A DNA stretch of 64,000 nucleotides from Paenibacillus nanensis (GTDB lineage: Bacteria > Bacillota > Bacilli > Paenibacillales > Paenibacillaceae), in assembly GCF_003583765.1 (NCBI RefSeq), contig NZ_QXQA01000009.1, positions 177,384 to 241,383 on the forward strand, given 5' to 3'. The notes beneath the pieces were generated by a model. The model was given only the letters and a program-made list of their open reading frames with translations, made no database searches and was not told the origin of the DNA. This document shows positions 17,526-26,753 of the stretch, one piece after another. Made by a program: the position numbers and the translations under genes. How positions within the stretch are numbered: the stretch's first letter is position 1; every line of letters starts with the position of its first letter.

Positions 17526-18296
17526 CTATGATTTCATTTTCTCCAGCTCCTGCAGCAATTGCTGATTAAGGATCCGAATGTATGTGCCTTTCATGCCGAG
17601 TGATCTTGTTTCGATCACGCCGGCGCTTTCAAGCTTGCGCAATGCATTAACAATGACGGAACGGGTAATGCCTACGCGGTCGGCGATTTTCGATGCGACC
17701 AGCAGCCCTTCTTTGCCGTCCAGCTCTTCAAAAATATGTTCAACCGCCTCAAGCTCGCTGAAGGACAAGGATCCGATCGCAACCGAGACAACAGCCCGGC
17801 TTCGCACTTCCTGTTCGATCTCCTCTGCCCTCTCGCGCAGGATTTCCATTCCGACAATCGTCGAGCCATATTCGGCCAGCACCAGATCATCGTCATTAAA
17901 CGTTCTGGACGCGCGTGTCAGCACAAGCGTCCCTAACCGGTCTCCGCCGCCGAGAATTGGCACAACCGTCATAAACTCCTGGTCGCCTAGCTTGCCGAAC
18001 GATTGGAACATTCCCGGCTCCGGCGTCACATTCGTCATCGATTCGCCCGTCAATAAAAAATCGGCGTTCGTCTCCTGCGAAAACCGAAGCTCGTCCCCAG
18101 TTAGCGTACGCAAAATATCATGTTCGTGAATATCCAAGGCCGCGCAGCCAAGAATCTTGCCCTTTCGGCTTACGACGAATACGTTGCCCTGAATTGTGGA
18201 GCAGAGCACCTCCGCCATTTCCCTAAAGCTGAGCGCCTTGCCGGCCGCTCGTTGGAGCAGCCGGTTCAGCGTTCTTGTTTTATTCAATAAGCTCAT
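17526..18296 (-). CDS. codY: CodY, GTP/branched-chain amino acid-sensing transcriptional repressor
   Basis: Global stationary-phase regulator of Gram-positive bacteria. The 256 residues have the N-terminal GAF-type ligand domain (start [40 protein letters not shown]) and a C-terminal winged helix with the recognition region [20 protein letters not shown] followed by [20 protein letters not shown]. Length and start are standard. It ends the trmFO-hslV-hslU-codY run and lies directly upstream of flgB, an arrangement shared with Bacillus, where CodY also affects motility. Confidence 0.97.
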   Translation of the reverse strand: MSLLNKTRTLNRLLQRAAGKALSFREMAEVLCSTIQGNVFVVSRKGKILGCAALDIHEHDILRTLTGDELRFSQETNADFLLTGESMTNVTPEPGMFQSFGKLGDQEFMTVVPILGGGDRLGTLVLTRASRTFNDDDLVLAEYGSTIVGMEILRERAEEIEQEVRSRAVVSVAIGSLSFSELEAVEHIFEELDGKEGLLVASKIADRVGITRSVIVNALRKLESAGVIETRSLGMKGTYIRILNQQLLQELEKMKS

Positions 18297-18322
18297 TTCC
18301 TATTGCCTCCCAGAAATTGCCG

Positions 18323-19726
18323 CTACAAAATATATTGACTTAAATCGCGATCCTTTGCAATACCGCCCAGCTTCTCACGCACATATTCCGGGGTAATGGT
18401 CATTTTTTCGAGCGAAAGCTCCGGCGCTTCAAACGACAAGTCTTCAAGGAGCTTCTCCAATATCGTGTGCAGCCTGCGCGCGCCGATATTCTCCATATTG
18501 CGATTCACATCAGCCGCAATGGACGCCAGCTCGCGAATAGCCTCAGGGGAAAATTCAACCTCGATCCCTTCCGTTTGAAGCAAAGCCGTATACTGCTTCG
18601 TAAGCGCATTTTTCGGCTCGGTCAGGATGCTAATGAAATCATCCAGACTTAAGCTTGTTAATTCAACACGGATCGGGAAGCGGCCTTGCAGCTCCGGAAT
18701 CAGATCCGACGGTTTGGCGATATGGAAAGCGCCGGCGGCAATAAACAAAACATAGTCCGTTTTTACAGGACCGTATTTCGTCATCACCGTCGAGCCTTCT
18801 ACGATCGGAAGAATGTCCCTCTGCACGCCTTCTCTGGATACATCCGGACCGGAGCCTCTTGAAGGACTGGCGATTTTATCGATCTCGTCGATAAAGATAA
18901 TCCCGCTCTGCTCAGCACGTCTTACCGATTCCGTAATGACGTCATCCATATCGATCAGCTTGTTCGCTTCTTCCTGAATCAACGCTTTGCGAGCTTCCTT
19001 TACAGGCAGCTTCCGTTTCTTCGGCCGCTTCGGCATCAGCTGGCCGAATAGCTCCTGCATATTCATGCCCATGCCTTCCGGACCTTGGCCCGACAGCATA
19101 TCGAGCATATTTGGCGCCGTGTCTTCCACTTCAATCTCAATCATTTCGTTCTCAAGCTTCCCCGCCGCCAGCTGTTCGCGAATTTGCGCTCTCTTCAGCT
19201 GTAGAGACTGGTCTTTTTCCTTATCCTGCTCTTCATCCTTGTCTTCATTGTTGTTGCCGCCAAAAAGCATTTCAAACGGATTTTTGTTTGCTTTTGGCTT
19301 AACGGCCGAAGGGGCGAGCAGCAGCACGATCCGCTCGTTGGCGAGCTTCTCCGCTTTATCTCTTACTTCCTCTGTTTTTTCTTCCTTCACCATTCGAATC
19401 GCGGTTTCCACCAGGTCGCGTACCATTGATTCAACGTCGCGGCCGACATAGCCGACTTCGGTAAATTTAGTCGCTTCCAGCTTAACGAAAGGCGCTTTAA
19501 CCAGTTTTGCCAATCTGCGGGCAATTTCGGTCTTGCCGACGCCCGTTGGTCCGATCATTAAAATATTTTTCGGCACGATCTCGTCACGGATCGCTTCGTC
19601 GAGCTTGCTTCTGCGATAACGATTGCGCAGCGCGACTGCAACCGACCGTTTCGCGTCCTTTTGGCCAACGATGTACTTATCCAATTCCGCAACAATTTGC
19701 CGCGGTGTCAGAGCGTCATTTCCCAT
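18323..19726 (-). CDS. hslU: HslU (ClpY), ATPase subunit of the HslUV protease
   Basis: AAA+ unfoldase that feeds substrates to HslV. The 467 residues contain the start [20 protein letters not shown], Walker [15 protein letters not shown] (about 57-70), pore-loop region [20 protein letters not shown], an acidic insertion domain with [12 protein letters not shown], Walker [12 protein letters not shown] and a C-terminal sensor-2 helix ([20 protein letters not shown]). GGAGG lies 9 bases before the ATG. It pairs with hslV upstream, separated by 144 bases with no obvious feature. Confidence 0.97.
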   Translation of the reverse strand: MGNDALTPRQIVAELDKYIVGQKDAKRSVAVALRNRYRRSKLDEAIRDEIVPKNILMIGPTGVGKTEIARRLAKLVKAPFVKLEATKFTEVGYVGRDVESMVRDLVETAIRMVKEEKTEEVRDKAEKLANERIVLLLAPSAVKPKANKNPFEMLFGGNNNEDKDEEQDKEKDQSLQLKRAQIREQLAAGKLENEMIEIEVEDTAPNMLDMLSGQGPEGMGMNMQELFGQLMPKRPKKRKLPVKEARKALIQEEANKLIDMDDVITESVRRAEQSGIIFIDEIDKIASPSRGSGPDVSREGVQRDILPIVEGSTVMTKYGPVKTDYVLFIAAGAFHIAKPSDLIPELQGRFPIRVELTSLSLDDFISILTEPKNALTKQYTALLQTEGIEVEFSPEAIRELASIAADVNRNMENIGARRLHTILEKLLEDLSFEAPELSLEKMTITPEYVREKLGGIAKDRDLSQYIL

Positions 19727-19870
19727 AACCCATCGCCTCCGTTATCTTTATTTACTCCATTCCTTCTGATAAGCGATATAAAAAGTCACGGCTTTCGGAA
19801 CAAGTTTATTTATTCCGCAAGCTTGCAAATGCCAATCCATAAAAGGCTTCTATAAGGGGAAGCTTACAAT

Positions 19871-20413
19871 TTAAATCTCTTCAACAATAATATTATGATT
19901 GGTATATACGCAAATTTCCGCCGCGATATTGAGCGACGCTTTTGCGATTTCTTTCGCTTCCATGCCGGAAGCGTGGCGGACAAGCGCTCTTGCGGCAGAC
20001 AACGCAAACGTGCCGCCGGAACCGATCGCCAAAATACCGTCATCCGGTTCGATAATTTCGCCGTTGCCTGAAATCAGCAGCAAACCGGTTTTGTCCATGA
20101 CCAGCATCATCGCCTCAAGCTTGCGCAGGACGCGGTCGGAACGCCAGTCCTTCGCCAGCTCGACAGCCGCTCTTTGAAGATTGCCGTGATGCTCCTCGAG
20201 CTTCGCCTCGAATTTTTCAAATAACGTTATCGCGTCCGCCACAGAACCCGCGAAGCCCGCCACAACTTGACCGCGATACAGCCTTCTAACTTTTTTCGCG
20301 GAGTTTTTCATCACCATACTATTGCCGAACGTCACTTGGCCGTCGCCCGCGATCGCGCCTTTGCCGTTATGTCTAACCGCGCAGATCGTCGTCGCATGAA
20401 ACTGCATTTCCAT
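19871..20413 (-). CDS. hslV: HslV (ClpQ), peptidase subunit of the HslUV protease
   Basis: Proteasome-like threonine (or serine) peptidase. The 180-residue product starts [20 protein letters not shown]; the TTI that forms the active N-terminus in Escherichia coli HslV is preceded here by seven residues, so either a propeptide is removed or the mechanism resembles Bacillus ClpQ. The family stretch [20 protein letters not shown] and the glycine-rich [19 protein letters not shown] are intact. The start at 20413 has AAGGAGGT seven bases upstream. No codV/xerC lies between it and trmFO. Confidence 0.95.
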   Translation of the reverse strand: MEMQFHATTICAVRHNGKGAIAGDGQVTFGNSMVMKNSAKKVRRLYRGQVVAGFAGSVADAITLFEKFEAKLEEHHGNLQRAAVELAKDWRSDRVLRKLEAMMLVMDKTGLLLISGNGEIIEPDDGILAIGSGGTFALSAARALVRHASGMEAKEIAKASLNIAAEICVYTNHNIIVEEI

Positions 20414-20486
20414 GTGGGTAACCTCCTTAAAAGTTTTGCGGAGAAAAACTTGCTTCGTAAGTGTCCGTAAACATAGAACCACTAGT

Positions 20487-21815
20487 TTACTGTACGGCGG
20501 AAGATGATAAATGTTCCTGTTTAAATTGTTCTATGCGGTCTAACGCGCGATTAGCAATCGCTTCGTTTTTTTCTTGTTTATTGCGAATCTTTTTTTCCAA
20601 TGGGGGAAATAACCCGAAGTTCGCATTCATCGGCTGGAAATGTTTGAAATCTGCAGTTGTTATATAATGCGCCATACTGCCAAGCGCCGTTTGCTCCGGA
20701 AGCACCACTGGCTCTAGTCCTTTCGCGAGTCTCGCGGCATTCAAGCCGGCGATTAGACCGGAGGCCGCAGATTCGACGTAACCTTCCACACCCGTCATTT
20801 GGCCCGCAAAAAACAGCGTCTCTCTTTGACGAGTTTGATAAGTCGGCTTTAACAGCTTCGGCGAATTAATAAACGTGTTTCTGTGCATGACGCCGAAACG
20901 GACAAACTCCGCATTTTCGAGCCCCGGAATCATCGAGAATACGCGCTTTTGCTCGCCCCATTTTAGATGCGTTTGGAAGCCTACCATATTGTAAAGCGTG
21001 CCGGCCGCATTATCCTGACGAAGCTGAATAACGGCGTACGGCAGCTTGCCCGTGTGCGGATTTACGAGTCCGACCGGCTTCATCGGACCAAACAGCGCCG
21101 TTTGTTTCCCGCGCCGCATCATCACTTCGATCGGCATACAGCCTTCGAAATAGATCTCTTTCTCAAATTCCTTGAGTTCGGCAGTCTCAGCGGATATCAG
21201 AGCATCGTAAAAGGCGTTAAACTCTTCTTCTGTCATCGGACAGTTTAAGTAAGCCGCTTCGCCTTTATCATATCGGGATGCCAAATACACTTTGCTCATA
21301 TCGATGGAATCCTTTTCGATAATCGGCGCAGCCGCGTCATAGAAATAAAAATATTCCTCGCCAAGCAATTCTTGAATCTGTTTGGACAGATCAGGAGCGG
21401 TCAGCGGGCCCGTCGCAATTACCGTAATGCCCTCCTGCGGAATTTCGGCAACTTCTTCATTCCTCACTTCAACCAGCGGATGTTCATGCAGCCTGCGGGT
21501 TATCTCGCCGGAGAACCCTTCCCGATCGACGGCTAACGCGCCGCCTGCCGGTACGGCATGCTTATCCGCGCTGCTCAAAATGATCGAATCCAGGCGGCGC
21601 ATTTCCTCTTTCAGCACGCCGACCGCATTCGTCAGCCCGTTCGCACGCAGGCTGTTGCTGCATACGAGCTCCGCGAATTGATTTGTATGATGAGCCGGAG
21701 TTTGCCTAACCGGGCGCATCTCATATAAAACAACGGGCACGCCCTGGGACGCGATTTGCCATGCGGCTTCGCTTCCGGCCAAGCCTGCTCCGATGACTGT
21801 AACTTTTTGTGTCAA
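20487..21815 (-). CDS. trmFO: TrmFO, folate/FAD-dependent tRNA m5U54 methyltransferase
   Basis: Makes 5-methyluridine at tRNA position 54 using methylenetetrahydrofolate and FADH2. The 442 residues begin with the dinucleotide-binding fold [20 protein letters not shown] and the family motif [20 protein letters not shown], then [20 protein letters not shown]. The C-terminal half has [20 protein letters not shown]. Start is TTG at 21815. The gene is separated from topA by the repeat region at 21816-23320, so it may not share topA's transcript. Confidence 0.96.
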   Translation of the reverse strand: MTQKVTVIGAGLAGSEAAWQIASQGVPVVLYEMRPVRQTPAHHTNQFAELVCSNSLRANGLTNAVGVLKEEMRRLDSIILSSADKHAVPAGGALAVDREGFSGEITRRLHEHPLVEVRNEEVAEIPQEGITVIATGPLTAPDLSKQIQELLGEEYFYFYDAAAPIIEKDSIDMSKVYLASRYDKGEAAYLNCPMTEEEFNAFYDALISAETAELKEFEKEIYFEGCMPIEVMMRRGKQTALFGPMKPVGLVNPHTGKLPYAVIQLRQDNAAGTLYNMVGFQTHLKWGEQKRVFSMIPGLENAEFVRFGVMHRNTFINSPKLLKPTYQTRQRETLFFAGQMTGVEGYVESAASGLIAGLNAARLAKGLEPVVLPEQTALGSMAHYITTADFKHFQPMNANFGLFPPLEKKIRNKQEKNEAIANRALDRIEQFKQEHLSSSAVQ

Positions 21816-21849
21816 TTGCGTTCATTCCTCTCCATGATCAAAGTCCACC

Positions 21850-22005
21850 TACAGAGTTTTCGAAGCCACCCAAGCCCTCAGTTACCCAGATCCTTAAGAG
21901 CTTACGAACCTCCCAAACCCTCAGTTACCCAGATCCTTAAGAGCTTTCGAACCCACCCTAACCCTCAATTTCCCAGATCCTTAAGAGCTTTCGAACCCAC
22001 CCAAA
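21850..22005 (-). repeat. 43/44-bp tandem repeat beside trmFO
   Basis: Three units of 43-44 bp start at 21875, 21918 and 21962 (each containing CCCAGATCCTTAAGAGCTT, preceded by CCCTCA and followed by a CGAACCYMCCC-type stretch). A partial unit precedes them (TTTTCGAAGCCACCCAAG near 21857) and the last unit runs into the left arm of the inverted repeat. No coding potential is apparent. The CGAACCCACCCAAACCCTC portion is shared with both inverted-repeat arms, so this family and the larger element are related. Confidence 0.8.
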
Positions 22006-22081
22006 CCCTCCCTTCCAAGGGAGGGCCCCGAGGGGCTGCGCCCCTCTGGACACCCGCACGCAAAACGTAAGAGTGACAAAG
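21990..22081. repeat. Left arm of a roughly 90-bp inverted repeat
   Basis: This arm reads TTCGAACCCACCCAAACCCT, then CCCTTCCAAGGGAGGGCCCC, then a palindromic GGGGC-TGC-GCCCC block, CTCTGGACACCCG and finally AAAACGTAAGAGTGACAAAG. The reverse complement of 23106-23196 reproduces it with scattered mismatches. It also contains its own small hairpins (CCCTCCCTT/AAGGGAGGG). Function unknown; it resembles intergenic palindromic (REP- or MITE-like) DNA. Confidence 0.82.
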
Positions 22082-22282
22082 CAGATGGAAGTCAGGTTAC
22101 TGTACGGACACGCTTAGTCCCTTCGGGACAAGCTTGCGATGGCTGTCGATTAGTTAATGTAGGATTTCGGTTAAGTCCGTTCGTGCGTGCATACCAAGTT
22201 TGGTTGATTACATATGCCACTTAGAGCGCTCGACTAGATAAGATCGTGTATCGTACTTATTTACTCTGTTGGCAGCCTTCAA
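22057..22282. other. Spacer inside the repeat element, no gene seen
   Basis: About 200 bases between the left inverted-repeat arm and the regular array. It contains a small hairpin (GTCCC-TTC-GGGAC near 22120) and, from about 22224, a decayed relative of the 51-bp unit (GATCGTGTATCGTACTTATT). I see no ribosome binding site with an open frame and no tRNA-like fold. Confidence 0.6.
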
Positions 22283-23033
22283 GAGCATTTAAGCTCGTGT
22301 GGCGTACCTATTTGCTCTGTGGGACGCAACCCCGAGCATTTAAGTTCGTGTGGCGGGCTTATTTGCTCTGTCGGCCATCTCCCCGAGCATTTAAGCTCGT
22401 GTGACGGGCTTATTTGCTCTATTGGCCGCCCTTCTGAGCATTTAAGCTCTTATGACGTGCTTATTTGCTCTGTCGGCCATCTCCTAGAGCATTTAAGCTC
22501 GTGTGGCGTACCTATTTGCTCTGTGGGCAGCCTTCCTGAGCATTTAAGCTCGTGTGGCGTACCTATTTGCTCTGTGGGACGCAACCCCGAGCATTTAAGC
22601 TCGTGTGGCGTACCTATTTGCTCTGTGGGACGCAACCCCGAGCATTTAAGCTCGTGTGGCGTACCTATTTCCTCTATTGGCGCCCTTCCTGAGCATTTAA
22701 GCTCGTGTGACGGGCTTATTCGCTCTGTTGGCCGCCTTCCCGAGCATTTAAGCTCGTGTGGCGTACCTATTTCCTCTATTGGCGCCCTTCCTGAGCATTT
22801 AAGCTCGTGTGACGGGCTTATTCGCTCTGTTGGCCGCCTTCCCGAGCATTTAAGCTCGTGTGGCGTACCTATTTGCTCTGTGGGACGCCTTCCTGAGCAT
22901 TTAAGCTCGTGTGGCTACCTATTTGCTCTGTGGGACGCAACCCCGAGCATTTAAGCTCGTGTGGCGGGCTTATTTGCTCTGTCGACGCCTTCCAGAGCAA
23001 CAAAGCTCGTATAACGCGCTTACCTTGCTCTGA
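22283..23033. repeat. Array of fifteen tandem 51-bp units
   Basis: Units start at 22283, 22334, 22385, 22436, 22487, 22538, 22589, 22640, 22691, 22742, 22793, 22844, 22895, 22945 and 22995. Spacing is exactly 51 bases for the first thirteen and 50 for the last two steps. Each opens with GAGCATTTAAGCTCGTGT (first units and last unit slightly diverged), and most carry a later GCTC, so GAGCA and TGCTC can pair within a unit. Two consecutive units (22640-22741) are repeated perfectly at 22742-22843, showing recent 102-bp duplication. Because 51 is divisible by 3, a frame stays open (22319-22954, 17-residue repeat PEHLSSCGVPICSVGRN), but it lacks a ribosome binding site and I treat it as non-coding. 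Confidence 0.93.
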
Positions 23034-23105
23034 TGTGCAGCGTAGTGAACATTTTAGCCACCCACCAGCATGTCTTCTTCCCCTAACCCAATCAGCATGT
23101 CCCCA
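23034..23105. other. Spacer between array and right inverted-repeat arm
   Basis: Seventy bases of pyrimidine-rich sequence (CAGCATGTCTTCTTCCCCTA and similar), with CAGCATGTC occurring twice. No gene or structure is recognised. Confidence 0.5.
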
Positions 23106-23196
23106 CTTTGTAACTCTGACGTTTTTCAGACGGGTGTCCAGAGGGGCGCAGCTCATTGGGGCCCTCCCTTCCAAGGAGGGTTTGGGAGGGTACGAA
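23106..23196. repeat. Right arm of a roughly 90-bp inverted repeat
   Basis: Reverse complement of the left arm (21990-22081): CTTTGTAACTCTGACGTTTT, then CGGGTGTCCAGAGGGGCGCA, then GGGGCCCTCCCTTCCAAGGA and GGGTTTGGGAGGGTACGAA. The two arms enclose about 1.0 kb including the 51-bp array. Outside it, towards topA, is a further hairpin, CCTCCC-TGTGA-AGGGAGG near 23235. Confidence 0.82.
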
Positions 23197-23320
23197 CTCC
23201 CTTTAGGGTTGGGGCCTTATAACAACATCATCCTCCCTGTGAAGGGAGGACGTGTAGGGGCTGGTTGCGTTATGCGGACCTATAACGGCAGTTAATAGCT
23301 GAGCGGCTCGCTGTGCAGCA

Positions 23321-25420
23321 TTATGCCTGCTCTTCTTGATCGTCTTCCAGAATCTCTTCCGAATAGTCGCAAGAGACGCATTGCAGCTTAGCGCCGCTTC
23401 GGTTGCGCTTCTCGACAAGCGCGGCTTCACAGCTTGGGCAAGACTTGCCAGTCGGCTTATCCCAAGAAACGTAGTCGCAGCCAGGATATTGATCACAGCC
23501 GTAGAATATCCGGCCTTTCTTACTGCGCCGCTCGATAATTTTGCCTTCGGCGCATTTCGGGCAGCTGACGCCGATATCCTTCACGATCGGCTTTGTGTTT
23601 CGGCATTCCGGGAAGCCCGAGCAGGCCAAAAACTTACCGAAGCGGCCCATCTTGTACACAAGATGGCGGCCGCACTTTTCGCAGATTTCATCGGAAACCT
23701 CGTCCTGAAGCTCGACTTCCTTCATTTCCTCTTCGGCAACCTCTAGACGTTTCTCGAACGATTCATAGAAGTCGGACAGCACCCTCACCCAATCCGCCGT
23801 GCCTTCCTCGACGTGGTCAAGGTTATCCTCCATGTTCGCCGTAAACTCAACGTCCAGAATTTCGGGGAAAAATTCTTCCATAAGCTGATTCACTAACTCG
23901 CCCAGCTCGGTTGGGATAAACTTTTTCTCCTCAATCGCTACATAGCCGCGCTTTTGAATCGTTTCAAGAGTCGGCGCGTACGTGCTCGGACGGCCGATCC
24001 CCAGCTCCTCAAGCGTGCGAACGAGGCGGGCTTCCGAGTATCTCGGAGGCGGCTGCGTAAAATGCTGCTTCGGCTCAATGTCATCCGTCTTCACGGAATC
24101 GCCTTGCTTAAGCGGAGGAAGGAATTTGTGCTCCTCTTCCGTTCCGTCGTCGTTCCCTTCCACGTAAACCTTCATGAAGCCCGCGAATTTAATCTTGGAG
24201 CCATTCGCGCGGAAAACAGTGCTCCCTGCTTTCAGATCGACTGTCATCGTATCCAGCACGGCAGAAGACATTTGGCTGGACGTGAAACGTTCCCAAATAA
24301 GCTTATATAGACGAAGCTGATCCCGTGTCAAGAAAGGCTTCATCGACTCCGGGTCGCGATAGATCGAGGTTGGACGAATAGCCTCGTGAGCGTCCTGGGC
24401 GTTACTGTTTTTCTTCGTATATACCCGCGGCTGCTCCGGCGCGTAGTCCGCTCCGTATTTCTCCACGATATACGTCTTGGCTTCCTCTTGAGCTACCGGC
24501 GAAATCCGCGTGGAGTCCGTTCTCATATACGTAATGAGACCGACTGTCCCTTCTTTGCCGAGCTCAACGCCCTCGTACAGCTGTTGAGCGACGGACATCG
24601 TTTTGGAAGCCCGGAAACCGATTTTCCGTGCCGCCTCCTGCTGCAAGGAGCTAGTAATAAACGGAGGCGCCGGATTACGGAGACGCTCCTTCTCCTTCAC
24701 TTCGACGACGGTAAAGGCTTGCTCGCCCATCGCCTTCAGCACTTCCTGCACATCAGCTTCCTTCGAAAGCTCGCGCTTTTCGCCGCCAATGGAATAATAT
24801 TTCGCCTCGAACCCAACTCCGTTAAATACGAGCTTAGCGGTAATCGACCAATATTCTTCCGGGACAAAAGCTTCAATTTCATTCTCACGGTCAATGATCA
24901 GCTTCACAGCGACCGATTGCACCCGTCCGGCTGAGAGTCCCTTCTTCACTTTCTTCCATAATAAAGGACTGATTTTGTAGCCGACAAGACGGTCCAGTAT
25001 CCTTCTCGCTTGCTGGGCGTTAACAAGGTCCATATTAATTTTTCGCGGGTGCTTGAAAGCGTCCTTTACGGCTTGCTTCGTTATTTCATTAAATACGACA
25101 CGGCACGTGTCCGTCTCATTCAATTCCAAATAGTGGGCCAAATGCCACGCGATCGCTTCCCCCTCGCGATCGGGGTCGGCCGCGAGATATACGTTTTTTA
25201 CTTTTTTGCGGGCATCCTTCAACTCTTTGAGCACGTTGCCTTTACCGCGAATCGTAATATATTTAGGATTAAAGCCGTTCTCGACTTCAACCCCGGTCTG
25301 GCTCTTCGGCAAATCACGAATATGCCCCATTGAAGCTTTGACGATATATTTGCTGCCCAAATACTTTCCGATCGTCTTGGCCTTTGCCGGTGATTCGACG
25401 ATAACTAAGGAATCTGCCAC
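23321..25420 (-). CDS. topA: TopA, DNA topoisomerase I
   Basis: Type IA topoisomerase that relaxes negative supercoils. The 699 residues have the TOPRIM domain ([18 protein letters not shown], with DPDRE at 82-86), the [20 protein letters not shown] region, the catalytic tyrosine Y298 in [14 protein letters not shown], and three C-terminal four-cysteine zinc fingers (CEKCG..., CPKCAEG..., CPSCEAA...). It ends with an acidic tail. The start is GTG at 25420, with AGGAGG 8 bases upstream. Convention places it in the dprA-topA-trmFO run, here followed by the repeat region. Confidence 0.97.
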   Translation of the reverse strand: MADSLVIVESPAKAKTIGKYLGSKYIVKASMGHIRDLPKSQTGVEVENGFNPKYITIRGKGNVLKELKDARKKVKNVYLAADPDREGEAIAWHLAHYLELNETDTCRVVFNEITKQAVKDAFKHPRKINMDLVNAQQARRILDRLVGYKISPLLWKKVKKGLSAGRVQSVAVKLIIDRENEIEAFVPEEYWSITAKLVFNGVGFEAKYYSIGGEKRELSKEADVQEVLKAMGEQAFTVVEVKEKERLRNPAPPFITSSLQQEAARKIGFRASKTMSVAQQLYEGVELGKEGTVGLITYMRTDSTRISPVAQEEAKTYIVEKYGADYAPEQPRVYTKKNSNAQDAHEAIRPTSIYRDPESMKPFLTRDQLRLYKLIWERFTSSQMSSAVLDTMTVDLKAGSTVFRANGSKIKFAGFMKVYVEGNDDGTEEEHKFLPPLKQGDSVKTDDIEPKQHFTQPPPRYSEARLVRTLEELGIGRPSTYAPTLETIQKRGYVAIEEKKFIPTELGELVNQLMEEFFPEILDVEFTANMEDNLDHVEEGTADWVRVLSDFYESFEKRLEVAEEEMKEVELQDEVSDEICEKCGRHLVYKMGRFGKFLACSGFPECRNTKPIVKDIGVSCPKCAEGKIIERRSKKGRIFYGCDQYPGCDYVSWDKPTGKSCPSCEAALVEKRNRSGAKLQCVSCDYSEEILEDDQEEQA

Positions 25421-25448
25421 GTGAGGTGCCTCCTCTCTTTACGACAAG

Positions 25449-26582
25449 TTACAATGCTATATATATGGATCCAGGCTGAAGCTCGATCTTCCGTTTTATA
25501 CATAAATTTAGCAGAAGTGCGTTCAAATGTCCAAACGGAATAGCGGAGAGCTCATGCAGCTCGTTGATGCTTAGAGCTTGATCCTGCAGCAGCGCTACGA
25601 TTTTTTGCTCCTCTACGCCAAGCGGCTCGCCTTGCTTCCCCTCGCCTTTGCCATCCGTCCCGCAGGATGGGACATACCGGTCTGCTTGCGTTCGAAGCCA
25701 AGGAAGCTCGTCGAAAATTTGCTCCGCTGCGCTCAAGAGGCGAGCTTTCCCTTCTCGTATCAGCTCGTTTGGCCCTTCGCTTTTTGGCGACGAGATCGGA
25801 CCGGGAATCGCGAACAGCTCGCGGTCCATATCATGCGCGTGTTTGGCTGTGATCAGCGATCCGCTTTTGCGAGCGCCCTCCACCACAATCGTTGCCCGAG
25901 ACAAAGCGGCAATAATGCGGTTACGCTGATGGAACTGCCCGGGATGCAGCTTCGTACCGATCGGGGTTTCGGAAATCAGCAAGCCATGCTCGGCGATTCT
26001 GCGGAACAACGAGTCATTCTCCGGAGGATAACATGTATCGATGGGAGTAGGCAATACGGCGATGGTGCCCCCAGGCCCCATCAGAGACGCTTCGTGAGCG
26101 AAGCTGTCCACACCCTTAGCCAATCCGCTTACGACCGTTATACCCGCTTCTGAAAGCTCCTGAGCCGTCTGGGCAGCCGTATGTCTGCCATAGGCGGTCG
26201 GAACACGCGTCCCAACGATCGCTACGGCCGGACGTTCAAGCAGCTCAAGCCTGCCTTTGGCATAGAGCACCCAAGGCGGCTGCGCATTCTCCCGGAGGAT
26301 GGAAGGATAACCCGCATCGTAAGGCGTTAAAGTGACGGCGCCTGCCTGGCGTACGGCGGGAGACTCCTTCCTTGTCAGCTTCCAAGGCTCCTCCCTGAAC
26401 AGCTTCGCAGCCGTCTCCGCTTGATCCCGTTTCAAGCCGATGGCAAGCAGATCTTCGACCGACCAGGAGTCCTTCTTCCACAGCTCGTGACGAACCGCTT
26501 TATCAACGGCGTGCCAACCGATCCCGGGAAGCTCATAAAAAGCGATAATCATTTGTCTGCATAATTGTTGCTCAAAATCCAT
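25449..26582 (-). CDS. dprA: DprA, DNA processing protein for natural transformation
   Basis: DprA loads RecA on incoming single-stranded DNA. In about 377 residues: an N-terminal helix-hairpin-like part (FYELPGIGWHAVDKAVRHEL), a Rossmann-type core with VAIVGTRVPTAYGRHTAAQT, SGLAKGVDSFAHEASL and IVVEGARKSGSLITAKHAHD, and a C-terminal winged-helix extension (EEQKIVALLQDQALSINELH). The frame extends to 26600, but AAAGGG lies 9 bases before the ATG at 26582 and none precedes 26600. With comM it suggests competence potential. Confidence 0.95.
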   Translation of the reverse strand: MDFEQQLCRQMIIAFYELPGIGWHAVDKAVRHELWKKDSWSVEDLLAIGLKRDQAETAAKLFREEPWKLTRKESPAVRQAGAVTLTPYDAGYPSILRENAQPPWVLYAKGRLELLERPAVAIVGTRVPTAYGRHTAAQTAQELSEAGITVVSGLAKGVDSFAHEASLMGPGGTIAVLPTPIDTCYPPENDSLFRRIAEHGLLISETPIGTKLHPGQFHQRNRIIAALSRATIVVEGARKSGSLITAKHAHDMDRELFAIPGPISSPKSEGPNELIREGKARLLSAAEQIFDELPWLRTQADRYVPSCGTDGKGEGKQGEPLGVEEQKIVALLQDQALSINELHELSAIPFGHLNALLLNLCIKRKIELQPGSIYIAL

Positions 26583-26625
26583 TTGCGCCAACCCTTTCAT
26601 AAAGGCCGGCCAGCATTCCTTTCCT

Positions 26626-26654
26626 ATTGTGCGTTACAGAGCAGCAGAATGCAA
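26626..26654 (-). promoter_or_regulatory. Candidate SigA promoter for dprA
   Basis: On the minus strand, -35 TTGCAT (26649-26654), a 17-base spacer and -10 CACAAT (26626-26631), about 45 bases before the dprA start and after the sucD terminator. Confidence 0.5.
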
Positions 26655-26683
26655 GCGAGCCGTAAATTTATATGCCGAAAATT

Positions 26684-26734
26684 AAAAAAAGCAACCTCCC
26701 GAACACCCATTATAGAGGTGTCGAAAGGTTGCTT
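26684..26734 (-). terminator. Terminator of sucCD
   Basis: Minus-strand hairpin with arms GCAACCTTTCGACACC and GGTGTTCGGGAGGTTGC around a TCTATAAT loop, followed by seven T. It lies 20 bases after the sucD stop. Confidence 0.9.
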
Positions 26735-26753
26735 ACCTTATCGAAAGCTTATG

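Noticed and set aside
22283..23033. Possible CRISPR array
   Set aside because: Units are 51-bp contiguous repeats with no unique spacers and no cas genes nearby.
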